Origin: Hermatobates lingyangjiaoensis
Taxonomy: Eukaryota > Arthropoda > Insecta > Hemiptera > Hermatobatidae
Assembly (NCBI GenBank): GCA_026182355.1
Contig: JAPFBL010000314.1
Coordinates: 356,275 to 420,274, forward strand
Length of the DNA stretch: 64,000 nt
Direction of reading: 5' to 3'
Part shown: one piece after another, positions 39,230-50,315 of the stretch
How the letters are laid out: the number at the start of each line of letters is the position of its first letter
Position numbering within the stretch: position 1 is the stretch's first letter
Position numbers and translations under genes: made by a program
The notes under the pieces: generated by a model
The model's input: only the letters and a program-made list of their open reading frames with translations
Databases searched by the model: none
What the model was told of the DNA's origin: nothing

Positions 39230-41370
39230 TAAACCTTCAAATTTGGTTCTGTTTTATTCTGCATTATCCTCTGATACTAGTTTTTGTCTTTATATATTGC
39301 CAAGTCTGTCATGCCTTGTTACTATTGCATGAATATTCTTGTATATAAACTATTCATTATAATTTTTTACCGTCTGCGTTTCGAAGCTACTTGTGCTGTA
39401 ATTAATTTTAACTATCGCTCATCAATTAGTTTAGATTAAGGAAGTGGCAATATATATTAAATAGAAAGAATTTTCAAAAGTATATTTTATTTTGGACTTG
39501 AATCAATTTACTTTTGTTTTTACAATTAGTAATCTTTTTTTTTTATAAATTACAATATATTTATATATTAACAGAAATGACACTATAAAAATCTGTGACC
39601 CCCACGATAAAAGAAATCATCACAAGGATAATGAAAAACTATGAGGCTTTTCGAAATTAATGTATGTAAAGGACTCCTCTGCCTTTGATAGAGCAACCTC
39701 GAAATACTTGAGTACAATATATGTTAACTTTAAAGCACTTTAATTTCTTATATAATCAAATTAATTTTTCTTCTTCTGCCTTCACGACTTTCCTGTTAAT
39801 CTCATTTTAAATGATTTTTCAAAAAAGTTTTCAAACGATTTTGAAGTTTTTTTTTCATTTTATGTAGTAATTTGTCTTACAAATAATAGAACAGTAATAC
39901 TGTCGTGAATTGTATTACTGACACCGCAAAGAAGGTATAGAGAAGCGTTTTAACTAAAATTTGAGGTGCTTCTTTAAGTATGTCACCTATTTATGCTACA
40001 CTTCCTAAATATATGTATATATATTAATACTAAATTTAAGAAACGGTCCACAAGGGCTATAAAACTTTAAATTACACAAGGCATGACACAGAAAAAAGAA
40101 TAAAAAGCACACTTACAGAATTATCAATATTTCGAACTGTTGTGCATCATCAGGAGTAGACTGAAGAGAGGACGAAGTGAGAGAGATCTCCCCATGTCGG
40201 AGGACATTCGCGCTCCATCCTTCGACGTGGGGAGATCTCTCCCACTTCGTCCTCTCTTCCAATTACTCCTGATGATGCACAACAATTCGAAATATTGAGA
40301 ACTCTGTAAGTGTGCTTTTTATTCTTTTTTCTCTGTCGTGCTTTGGGTAATTTAAAGTTATATATATTAATATACTCAGTAATAGTTTCCTAGCAAAAAA
40401 TTCACGCTAAAAAGCTAAATCTATAATTGGAATACTAATATTTTTTCTTCTATTACTGTTATGATTTCTTTTAATCTAGAATCATGTAATTTGATGACAT
40501 TTCTGTTAATTCTTTTAATTATATGGAAGCTTTGAGAATCATTAATGTAATTTAATTATTTCAATTACGATTCAGTTTTCAATTGGTTGCATTTTCCTTC
40601 AGTAATTATTAAATTAGTGTTTTAATCACTTATTTCATTACTATAAGATTAAATGAGACGATGTTTTAAATGTTTCGTGTTTTTTTTTTTATTATGTTAC
40701 CAAGATTATGAGTAGAAATTCACTTATTTTATTCATGCTTTAACAATAACTGAATATTATCATACAATTAAAAAAAGGAAAATAGATTAAAAACATTTGC
40801 TGTAAGATCTTTGTGTTAACGATCTCTAAAAAGAATGTGTATTCTTATACCAACCTTATTGACCTAAATGTAAATATGTAAACATATGTAATATGTAGAC
40901 ATGTATTCTGATTAGTATTTATACAAATATATTTAAGTGTGTACTTCAGCTGAATTTTAATTAGGACTTTTTTAATTAGGTTAATGATCGAATAGCTTCG
41001 TTTGATTAATAAGCATGAATACAGTTGTACATACAATGAAGAGTAATTTGTACAGCACTATGCAATTTATACTATCAGGCTTTGTATTTTTAATTAATTT
41101 GTATTATAAAACATACGTCATCACATTTTGTTACCTAAATGTGTAATTAATGCTCAAATACCATTTCTATATGACTTTATAATTAGTTAGGAACATTAAA
41201 TGAGTGTATGTCGTGAAAGAAATAAACATATTTTTAGTATTTTTTTTATAGCTATAGTTTCTCCTGTGATTTTTTACTACAGGTGAATTATAGTATATAT
41301 GGAATGGATTGATTTTTATTTTCACAACAAATTTTCATGTTTTAGATTCTCCAGAAGGTATTTTTATATG
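39230..41370. other. Intergenic, one foldback, otherwise nothing recognised
   Basis: Very AT-rich; apart from the family J palindrome I see no gene or known repeat. Confidence 0.5.
40063..40360. repeat. Foldback, family J
   Basis: Arms contain CTGATGATGCACAAC, then TTCGAAATATTG, and a stem of GGAGATCTCTCYCACTTCG. The boxes resemble a hammerhead with a poor stem II. Confidence 0.7.
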
Positions 41371-41373
41371 TTA

Positions 41374-41806
41374 CTAGCCTACCCTGCGAACTTCGTACCA
41401 ACAACTCTCAGTGAATGTCGTGTTACCTTTAGCCAACCTTAATTTAGTATTTAATTATTAACATAATAGCTAACCCGACAGACGCTCTCCTGCCTTGCCT
41501 ATAACAATTTAATTCGAAAACGAATAAAAACTAAGATAAAAAAATCTGGAGTGGCATAAACTTAACTTTACTATAAGTAAGCATAATATCAAATTCGTTG
41601 ACAACTAAATTCAAACAAAATTTCAGTTTTTATAATTTGTTTGGGAGCATCTAGATAGAACACCAACTCTGATTTTAAAAAAAAATTACATAAACTTTCC
41701 CTGGGATATACCTAATAATTTCCCAAATTTTCACGGCGATTGGATGTAAGGTTATTGAATCTATCGAGTACAGACAGACAAACACTCATTTTTATATATA
41801 TAGATT
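41374..41806. mobile_element. Retroelement-like repeat ending in TTTTTATATATATAGAT
   Basis: Begins CTAGCCTACCCTGCGAACTTCG and ends ACAGACAGACAAACACTCAT then TATATATAGATT, a tail typical of many dispersed arthropod repeats. A second copy (26755-27070) shares CCGACAGACGCT and TCTGGAGTGRC; fragments occur at 8600-8640 and, inverted, at 17635-17665. Confidence 0.6.
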
Positions 41807-42086
41807 AAGAATATATATATATATGTAAGAAATTTGTAAAACGTTGATATCCAATTTGATGGTGCATTCTCCTTCCCCAGTAGAGTCTAACAGAGTAACC
41901 CAGCGCTCACCAATCTTTAGAACTTCACGGACCACTAATATGGATTTGAAAAAAAAAAGAGTAGATGCTTTTCAGGTAGCTTTCAACAAATCCAAATTTC
42001 AGGCAGTCTGAATAATATTTTCTTGATATTGTAGGGTAAAAAGCTAATGAAATGGTCTCCACATATATACGTTTAATGGTATAAAC

Positions 42087-42118
42087 AACGCGTTTCGAAC
42101 ACGCAGTGTTCTCCTCAG
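42087..42118 (-). ncRNA. Hammerhead ribozyme, family B, without the extra core base
   Basis: Minus strand: CTGAGGA (42118-42112) is followed directly by stem II GAACAC/GTGTTC, then GAAA (42096-42093), ACGCGT and U at 42087. This is the textbook core spacing, unlike all its relatives here. Confidence 0.65.
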
Positions 42119-42187
42119 GCACTAAGGGTGTTAACTCACTCTTATCTTATGTGAGTTGTACCACAGACACTCACCTTGAGTTAATGC

Positions 42188-42220
42188 CTGAGGAAGAACA
42201 CTACGTGTTCGAAACGCGTT
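42188..42220 (+). ncRNA. Hammerhead ribozyme, family B
   Basis: CTGAGGA 42188-42194, extra A, GAACAC/GTGTTC, GAAA 42211-42214, ACGCGT, cleavage after U at 42220. Opposite arm of the same foldback as the previous entry. Confidence 0.62.
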
Positions 42221-42293
42221 GTTTATATGATTAAATGTTTAAATCATTAGTTGTGCAATCCGTAATTGTATGGTATGTACTCATTCTGAGCTA

Positions 42294-42537
42294 AAATGGA
42301 TAAACAAACGAACGTCTCCACACAAATGAAGTTTTATTCAACAACAACAACGTGTTTCAAACACTTTTTGTTCATCATCAGGAAGACATAAAAAAGTTGT
42401 TTTCACTGGACCAACCCTTCAGAACCACATCCTTGGTGTCTTCCTGATGATGAACACAAAATGTTCGAAAGGCGTTGTTGTTGAATAAAACTTCATTTGT
42501 GTGGAGACTTTTGTTTGTTCATCCATTTTACCTCAGA
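42294..42537. repeat. Foldback of two family C elements
   Basis: AGTTTTATTCAACAACAAC arms. Left core has stem III ACACGT, right core reads GAAAGGCG; both probably inactive. A relative lies at 22440-22590. Confidence 0.75.
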
Positions 42538-42629
42538 ATGATTATTTATATATGGAGACCATTACATTAGCTTTTTACCCTACATTGAGTAAATAACACA
42601 TAATAACTGATTGCACTACGCTAGAATGT

Positions 42630-43600
42630 TCTTGATTTTTTTTTCCTTTTCGCTTCCTATTTGAATATTCCTTTTAATGCTGCCTGATGATGACTGTTGA
42701 AGCTCTGATGAGTCTGATTCACTCATCAGCCCACTATTAACTGCATTATTATTATTATTATTTTCATAAGTTATTTTATGTTTAGTTTTTTCCAAAGAAT
42801 TAAAAAATATTCACTTACTTTTTCTCACTCATTTCTCAATTTCATTTGAAATATATAATAATAAATCTAGCTTTGAAATTTTTAATTTATAATAAGTTCC
42901 TTAATTTTTTACTTTTTTATGTTCCTGAAATATAAAAAATGACAATTATTTAATAATATTAATAATTTATTAATTCATTTTCCTCGCGGAATTATATAAT
43001 ACCCGAGACCAGGCCTCTCTTAAGTGAGTATCAGTTTTCAAGTCCATCTACCAACTGATGGACCTTACACAATTGTTATATGAATCCATGTTATGTCGCC
43101 TTTTTTTTTATTAATAGCTTGTATGACTACGTCTTTTGTTCTTTTCAGTGGTACAGAGGTCAAACACATTTAATGAGGTCCCCAACGTGATTTAGTGTTC
43201 ACTGATAGTCACTCATCCAACCAATGATGCTTAAACGTCAGTGATTCTAACGATGCATTCAGCAATCTAAACACCTCTTTTGTTATGTCACTTCGCAAAC
43301 ATTTATTTATTTTTAAGACAAAGTAACCTGATGTGCTCTAAATATACAGGTGTTTTTCACAGTGACGTAGCAACCATTTTTGCTACCCTGGGAAGTTCTA
43401 AGATCCCCTCCCACCACCACCACCACCGTTGTACGTTCGTACCTTGAGAATGCCAAAGAAATTTCGACAAAACGGTGCCTTGTAATCTGAAGTAATTCAT
43501 TTTTGGATCAAATTCTCAAGGACTAATTTTGTATTTGAATAATAATATTATTATACAATATACTTTTATATATTATATCATATACCTTATGCATAAATAT
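42630..43600. other. Intergenic, no gene seen
   Basis: Contains a MITE left end at about 43360 and a family M arm (CTTGAGAATGCC at about 43443). Confidence 0.45.
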
Positions 43601-43609
43601 CAAGATTTC

Positions 43610-43858
43610 AAATAAACACATGAAATCACAATCAATGATCAAACCACAATATGAAATGAAAAAAAAAAACTAATATCTTTCATCCATAACAAGCGGTTTC
43701 GTCAGAGTCAAAAACCCAACCGGTTTTTACGACTCTGGATGGGTTGGGGTTTGATCTGGTTGGGTTTTTGACTCTGATTTTAGACCGCTTGTTGTGGTTG
43801 AAAGATCTTAGTGTTTTTTTTTTCATTTCATATTTTGGTTTGATCACTTATGCATTAT
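43610..43858. repeat. Foldback of two diverged family A elements
   Basis: Recognisable by AACAAGCGGT and GAAAGATCTTAG, but the CUGACGA boxes are disrupted by deletion or insertion. Confidence 0.7.
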
Positions 43859-44130
43859 AAGTTTCTATATATAAGATATATATATTATGTGTCATATCTA
43901 CCATTATATTATATCTTGGAGGAGGCAACAGTTTACATAAACCCTAAGAGGAATTTTGGATGGCCTTACTCCTCGGTAAGTAAGCATGAGTAAACTCATG
44001 GGCAATCAATTTTATTCACTGATTTATCCAAATGGAACTGACATCGTTATATCGACTGTGATGATAATGTAATCATAAACTTTATAATATTTAGAGATGG
44101 ATCAAACAGTTTTTCTCTTTTTAAAGAGGT

Positions 44131-45135
44131 CGTAAAACTAACTGCACTGAACTATTGATAATCTGAAGTAATCATTTTATTTTTTCTTGTGATTATCACC
44201 GAGGTTATTTTTTATGTGCAGCCCGGGATGGCCACACCCGCAAAGGAAAACAACAATATGATTATCTGCTATGATATCAGATAATTATCTCATAATTTAC
44301 CGATTACAATGGGTAAAAATATTTCCAATCGAGAAGGAGTCCTCGATTGGTTAGTTAGTGGTTGAGATTTGACCAAAAAAAAAAATTAAATTTTTTCTGG
44401 AAAACCAGAACAGATATTACAATGAGGAAGGGAGGGCGGGGATAACATTGTGCCACTTCCACTGTGATATCACTTTGAGAATGACAAACAAATTTCGACA
44501 AAACGGTACCTTGTAATATAAATTAAATCCAAAAATTCATTTTTGGATCCAATCCTCAAAAAAACCAATTTTGTATTTGAATAATAATATTATTTTATAT
44601 ATTATATCATATACCTTATGCATTAAATAACAAGATTTCACATCTTGTGTCACAACATGTGAAATGTTTATGTGAAATACCAAATATTACGAAATATGGT
44701 ATTTCGTAAGATATTGATTGAGATTACAAGGTACTGTTTTGTCGAAATTTGTTTGTCATTCTCAAAGTGATATCACAGTGGAAGTGGCACAATGTTATCC
44801 CCGCCCTCCCTTCCTCATTGTAATATCTGTTCTGGTTTTCCTTGGTTGTTACGATATATACTTCAACAATTTTTTTTTTTTTTTTTTTTGGTCAAATCTC
44901 AACCACTAACTAACCAATCGAGGACTCCTTCTCGATTGGAAATATTTTTACCCATTTTAATCGGTAAATTATGAGATAATTATCTGATATCATAGCAGAT
45001 AATCATACTGTTGTTTTTCTTTGAGGGGGTGGCCACCCCGGGATGCACATAAAAAATAACCTCGGTGATAATCATAAAAAAAAAAATAAAATGATTACTT
45101 CAGATTATCAACGGTTCAGTGCAGTTAGTTTTACG
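44131..45135. repeat. 1-kb palindrome
   Basis: Arms begin CGTAAAACTAACTGCACTGA and share GGAAGGGAGGGCGGGGATAAC, CTTCTCGATTGGAAATAT and TTTGTTTGTCATTCTCAAAG; arms are about 430 bp with a small internal hairpin at the centre (44631-44690). No long ORF. Contains the CTTGAGAATG / CGACAAAACGG pair of family M. Confidence 0.85.
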
Positions 45136-45539
45136 AAATTTGAATTGTCAAAATATAAACTTTATCTCTCAGAGTTATTCACTTCCAGCAAAGAACAATA
45201 TTTCTCTCTCCAGTCCTGCATACTTCCGATCAAAATATGAACAGGATAAGAGGAAAAACAATAATAGATTTGATCCGACAATGACGTGTTTCGAACATTT
45301 AGTGTTCATCACCAGGTTATATCTCCAATATACAATATGAATACAAATAAGAAATTGAATACAGAAAAACAACTAAAATATGTACTTAAAAGAGTTATAT
45401 ACCTGCCTTGGTAATGTTATTGGAGTGTACTAAGGCAAGTGTGTAACTTTCTTTAGTTTATTGAATTTCACATTTCCTATTCGTATTTATATTGTATATG
45501 TAACCTGACCAAGTACTTATTATCTTCATCATGACCGCC

Positions 45540-45998
45540 ACCACAAGAGCATATTTAATGCCGTCACCACCGCAAGGACAACAAAACAAACTGATTTGCC
45601 AGATATTTCTAGTCAGCCTTCATCTTCGTCTAGTAAGTAATCTGATGAACAACTACAATATGACGAAACGTTATATGTTGTATTAACTAAGAAAGATGCT
45701 GGTTACATAAAGTTTGATGTTCAAAGCGACAAACCAAAAAAACTCTTGATTATCCGTGCGAATGGTGAAAAAGAGTGCTAAAGCTTTTCAGAACAATTTC
45801 CTATTAAAGTCACAAATTATCAGGAAGGTATTGAAAGCCAATGAGGCGAAGAAGCTATCAGAAAAGAAACAAGAGCTTCAAAGTGTTTCAAAGAAAACTA
45901 CTAAAAATTTACGGGCTCCTCGATCTGGTTTTTCGGGGAAAAATATTATATTTAATTTAAATATAATATTAAGAAAGTTGGTTTTTTTTAGACAATAA
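45540..45998 (+). pseudogene. Damaged coding-like stretch, unidentified
   Basis: One frame reads a Ser-rich segment, a stop (TAA near 45640), then SDEQLQYDETLYVVLTKKDA and on to KKLLIIRANGEKEC before another stop. A second frame carries a Lys-rich segment (KANEAKKLSEKKQELQSVSK) at 45760-45930. Composition is protein-like and unlike the AT-rich surroundings, but stops and a frame change break it. It could be a retrocopy or element remnant; not recognised. Confidence 0.3.
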
Positions 45999-45999
45999 C

Positions 46000-47750
46000 C
46001 AAAAGAGTTGTAAAAAGAACTTGAATAAAAACATTCAATATAAATTAAATTTACTTATAGTATTGTTACTACCACAGAAGTCATTAGTTTAATCATACAG
46101 TGATAATTTTAATTATAAAGTAATTAACAACAATATTTATAACAAATTAAATACTTCCATTTCTTTGACAGATTCGATACTATTAAATCCTTTCAAAGGT
46201 TTCTTCAATGGTGTTAAATGGTGTTTTCTGAAAATAAAGCAAACTTGTACACTTATCGCATCGTAAATATTATCTGTGTTTCATCAAAGTTTATTCATAC
46301 ATAAACTGTTAAAGTTGCAAGCGCTCAAACAACAAGAACTTTGCAGAAACAGTTTAAAGCTGTAAAAGAAACAGTCGGTCAGTATGATCAAGAAGATGTA
46401 ATGGAAGTATATCTGGGTGAAAATATCTTAGTCTTTTACATCAATATTAACAATGATACAATCCCAAAATAAACCTAGTTTAGGATAATTCTACCTCCCT
46501 TCAAGTATTAAGACACCATAGTACAGTTGACGATGTTTGATCTCTGACAAATCTAGAGGAAAGATATGGAGACCGGGCAGGTAGATCCACCAATTATTCG
46601 AAACGCGTAGATGTTGGATAAAATCTTTTGTTTGGAGTCTTAGTGTTATTTTCTTTTATTATAATCATGAGTAAATACCACATACATTAAAATGATTGGA
46701 CAGCTGGTAAGTCAAAACATAAACCTTTTTCCAGTATAAGCACCCAGAGTCTTTCTATAACTCTACCAACTAACAAAGTCTTTTCTCCTAGCACATACAT
46801 GGGCAACCTTTTTGTTAAGTGGGGACCAAATTATATCATTTTCAAGTGACCGTAATTTCTGTACATACACTTTTTATGTATCATGTTTAAATACATATAT
46901 AGAAACTGTGTGCTATATTAACATGTCAATAATTGTCTTATTATTCTTATAATGAAAATTATTATTTATACCTCATTATTTTATAATAATAATGAAGCAT
47001 TGTCATAAGGGAATCCCCAAAGATTAGTAGCATCATATATAAAATAAGGCTAAAGTATTGGTTACTGTTGAGCTCTCTCTCTCTCTTTGTAATCGATTTA
47101 ATTTTTTCCCAAAAGTCTCGTCGAGCTTTCGTTAATATGTAAAAAAAAAAGGAATTTGTAAGATTAAGATAGAATTCCAGATAATCTCCAAGGGCGGCAG
47201 ATAACCCATGCCCATCCTAGCAGCATCTTGCGCTTCAGGCAATCGGTCACCGCATAAGTACAATATTTTTTGTTACACCACACTCCATTTCTGATATTTT
47301 TGTTCATCCTCCCACTTTTATCCGACTATTCTTTCCATCCAGAAAAAAAAATACTTTTTTCCTCTAGCCCCAATTTCCTCTGGTTAAGACAATACATATT
47401 TTTTGTAGCCTATGTTGACCTTTACGCGTGCCTGAGCCTCTCGGCCGTATCACTTATGTTTATTGTTGCCCTGTTCGATTCGTTCAAGGCACACTTTTTT
47501 CTTCACCATTAACACACCTTTTAGCAGTCAAATTCAAAGTACTGCTTTATAACTCTACCCACTTCAGATCAAAACACAAACATTTTTCCTCTAGTCAAGT
47601 TTATTTTCAGTCAAAAACAAAAGCTTTTCCCTGAAGTCATATTGACTTAAGGTATAGTCATATTTATTTTCTTGAATCGCAGCTTTTTCAGCTCAACACG
47701 AGTTATTTCATTGTGAAATCTGTTATTGTGTGGAATTTACTCATGAGGGG
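46000..47750. other. Intergenic, no gene seen
   Basis: A family B/C tail near 46600-46690 (CGAAACGCGTAGATG, GAGTAAATACCACA); otherwise unassigned. Confidence 0.45.
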
Positions 47751-47761
47751 AAATTTCAAAA

Positions 47762-47991
47762 ACAAGTCTCCACACAAAAGAGCTTTATGTTAAGAACTAA
47801 AAATCCGTTTCGAACTCTTAGTGCTCTTCTTCAGGTTTACATCTGGCCAGCTGATGGTTTCATAGCAAAAGGGACCTAAGAAGGACTGAAGAGTCCGTTG
47901 CCAAAACACCATCAACAGTTCATATGTAAACCTGAAGAAGAACGTGTTCGAAAAGCGTTGTTAGTTTTTAGCATAAAGCTTTTTTGTGTGG
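47762..47991. repeat. Foldback, family B/C relative
   Basis: AGTCTCCACACAAAAGAGC arms; cores CTGAAGA with GAAA present but weak stems. Confidence 0.7.
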
Positions 47992-48203
47992 GTACTTAAC
48001 TGTTTTTAACATTTTCCGTCTTAAAGAGTTATCTGATATCTTCATATCTTTCTAGTTAAGATTCACAGCTTTCTCAGTCTATCATACTCTTTTTATTAAG
48101 AAAACAACTAGTAGAAACAATAATGAAAAGTCGTTTATTACACTGATTTATAAAATAGAATAGAGGGCATAAATAAAGCTATTAAAAAAGCTAAGAATAG
48201 AGA

Positions 48204-49406
48204 TCAGATTGGCTTGGCGTAGCTGCCCGGATAGAGTCCCACGACGCCGTTCTTCCGCCCTGTGCACCACCCCAGATCGTCCTGTTCGCCCAGCCTATCA
48301 AACTCGTCTCCCTGGTGCAAAGTCAACTCGTCTGCTGCCGTCGCATTGTAATCATACAACGCCTTCACCTTCACAGTCATCTGGTCCACGCCTCCACACG
48401 TTGAAATAACCTCTTCAGATGTACTTTCCTCAAAGTCCGATTCATTCGCATCCCTTCCTCTTGATGTTGTAGGTAAATTCATAAAAAACTTTGATACTTT
48501 GTTCTCAATTTGGCCACTAAACTCTTCATATTTAGGCCATTCTACTTTCATATCAGTTCCATAATTTTCCGACCACCATTTCAAATCGGATTCATGATTT
48601 GCTTTGTCAATTGATTCAAAAAGAGAGTCATATATTTTAGGTAATGACGGATTTTTACTGACATCAATTTTTTTTGAAATATGAAACAGTGTTTCCTTGA
48701 AAAATTGAAGTCTTTGACATTCTTTTGACTGGCATTTATCAAACAGGGTTTTCAGCTCTATAATATATCTGTTTTTCTGTTTATCCAAATCTTTCTGCGC
48801 CAACAAATACTTTTCCTTCGCTTTTCTCACATCTAGTTTCGCTTTGGACACTCTATCTTCTATCTTCTTAACTTGTTCCGATGACAAAGAAGATATAACT
48901 GCTGCATTTCTTTGAAATCCAACAGCTGTTTGTTCATTTTTACAACAATTAAAATAATCAGTTTTTGCTTTATTTAAATATTCTAATAAATGACACCAAG
49001 GTTTTTCAATTTTCCTGAAAGCTCTTTCCATGTCTTTCCTTTGTTGAATATGAACAAGTCTCTTATGATAATTATCCTTTTGCCAAAGTCTTACATTTTG
49101 AGCAACGTCTTCCAAAAGGTCTTTTTTTATATTTAAATGCATAACTGCTAACCGGTCAGCTTCTTTGAACAAGCCTTTTGTTGCATCTGCCATGGTTCCA
49201 TACTCTCCACTTTTATTTAAGGATTCATTCCACTTTTTTGACCAGTTTTGAAGGCTTCTTGCATAAGACTTTGATATGTCTGCTCTCTCCTCAATCATAT
49301 CTATGAGATCATTGCACAACTTATAGCCATCTTCAATCCGCTTCGTTGTCTTTTTAAATCCACCTGGATGCCAAAAAGAATCGTATTCAACATGGACTTC
49401 GTTCAT
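48204..49406 (-). CDS. Synd: Syndapin/PACSIN, intronless intact copy
   Basis: 400-residue F-BAR plus SH3 protein. Syndapins bend and tubulate membranes at endocytic and synaptic sites and recruit dynamin and actin regulators through the SH3 domain. The F-BAR domain spans about residues 8-285 (DSFWHPGGFKKTTKRIEDG, then the YGTM and KPW blocks). An acidic linker lies near 318-341 and the SH3 at 343-400 has ALYDY (349-353), GWCTGR and the GLYPGSY end. The linker is short and I see no NPF motif; usual family length is about 440-490. Animal syndapin genes normally have several introns, so one uninterrupted exon suggests a retrogene, or the sole copy after intron loss. AATAAA on the minus strand (TTTATT at 48134-48139) lies 65 bp past the stop. 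Its start faces the FLASH-like gene 843 bp away. The SH3 part is clearly more GC-rich than the F-BAR part. Confidence 0.9.
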   Translation of the reverse strand: MNEVHVEYDSFWHPGGFKKTTKRIEDGYKLCNDLIDMIEERADISKSYARSLQNWSKKWNESLNKSGEYGTMADATKGLFKEADRLAVMHLNIKKDLLEDVAQNVRLWQKDNYHKRLVHIQQRKDMERAFRKIEKPWCHLLEYLNKAKTDYFNCCKNEQTAVGFQRNAAVISSLSSEQVKKIEDRVSKAKLDVRKAKEKYLLAQKDLDKQKNRYIIELKTLFDKCQSKECQRLQFFKETLFHISKKIDVSKNPSLPKIYDSLFESIDKANHESDLKWWSENYGTDMKVEWPKYEEFSGQIENKVSKFFMNLPTTSRGRDANESDFEESTSEEVISTCGGVDQMTVKVKALYDYNATAADELTLHQGDEFDRLGEQDDLGWCTGRKNGVVGLYPGSYAKPI

Positions 49407-50249
49407 TTCTTTCTTTTCAATCTTTCAAAATATGTCGATAACTAAACAACTACATAATACAGTTTCAACATCTCAGGGTACCTTAGAATATCTTTTTTGT
49501 ATTATTTACATTTTCATAAAAATGCAAGTACTTCAGTTGGACCAACTTTAAAACCAGTGAACATGAAACCAAAATATTGTATTCCAAATATTAATCATTC
49601 TTAAAGGAAACGTTAGAAATAGCATGTAATGTTATCAATTATTTTAATTCGGATAGCTATTTTTTTTTAATTTAAAAGTACTTAAATTTCTATGAAATCA
49701 AACCAAAGACAGGATTTAGGTATTTTTGTTTATACTTTCTGGAATTGACTCTATGAATAAGAAATATTAATAACATAAACGTTGAATTTTATTCAAAGGT
49801 TGCAAATAATTTTACTATTTATTTAAATGTATTTTTGAACAGCTACAATGAACTATTATTGTGTAAACAAAAACATAATTGATGGTATGAATACGTCAAA
49901 GTATAATGTTTTAATAGTTTAATAAAAATGATGGGATTTAATTATAATATCACAAATATATACATCACATTAGATATAAGAAACAATGAACTATTTTACC
50001 TTAAATCGTAAAATTACTAATAATTTTTTTGTAGTTTCAGAATCATGGGTTATAAAAGTAATTTCATGGTGAATTTTTAGTAATTTAGTCTTTGGCGCGA
50101 TATTTCTGACATCACTGAAGACTTCTAGATAGACCTTTGTTTACAATTATATCAAAAGTTCGTATTTATTAGTAAACTATATCGCTTTATAATGTAAACC
50201 TCCTTTTTAGTTCTTTAATAAGAATTTTCGATTAACAATTCAGTTGTTA
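49407..50249. promoter_or_regulatory. Shared upstream region of syndapin and FLASH-like genes, with E2F-type site
   Basis: 843 bp between two divergent start codons. TTTGGCGC at 50091-50098 is an exact match to the E2F consensus TTTSSCGC, 150 bp before the FLASH-like ATG, and is the only such GC-rich word in an otherwise very AT-rich stretch. TATAAAAG at 50051-50058 could be a TATA box for the plus-strand gene. A bidirectional promoter is inference. Confidence 0.45.
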
Positions 50250-50315
50250 ATGGAAGGAGAAACTGACATATATTCTGATCTTCCAACGTTTAATTATGCT
50301 GATACTACTAGGAAG
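50250..50315 (+). CDS. FLASH: FLASH-like exon 1
   Basis: ATG plus 21 further codons, reading MEGETDIYSDLPTFNYADTT then RK, with donor GTATAA at 50316. DIYSDL matches the DIY-x-x-L element near the FLASH N-terminus. The start is preferred because it is the first ATG after the E2F-type site and the exon ends in phase 0, as exon 2 requires. Confidence 0.6.

Larger units (their letters stand above)
42028..42241. repeat. Foldback of two family B elements
   Basis: Left ATTGTAGGGTAAAAAGC end; two intact cores on opposite strands; right arm truncated. Confidence 0.75.
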
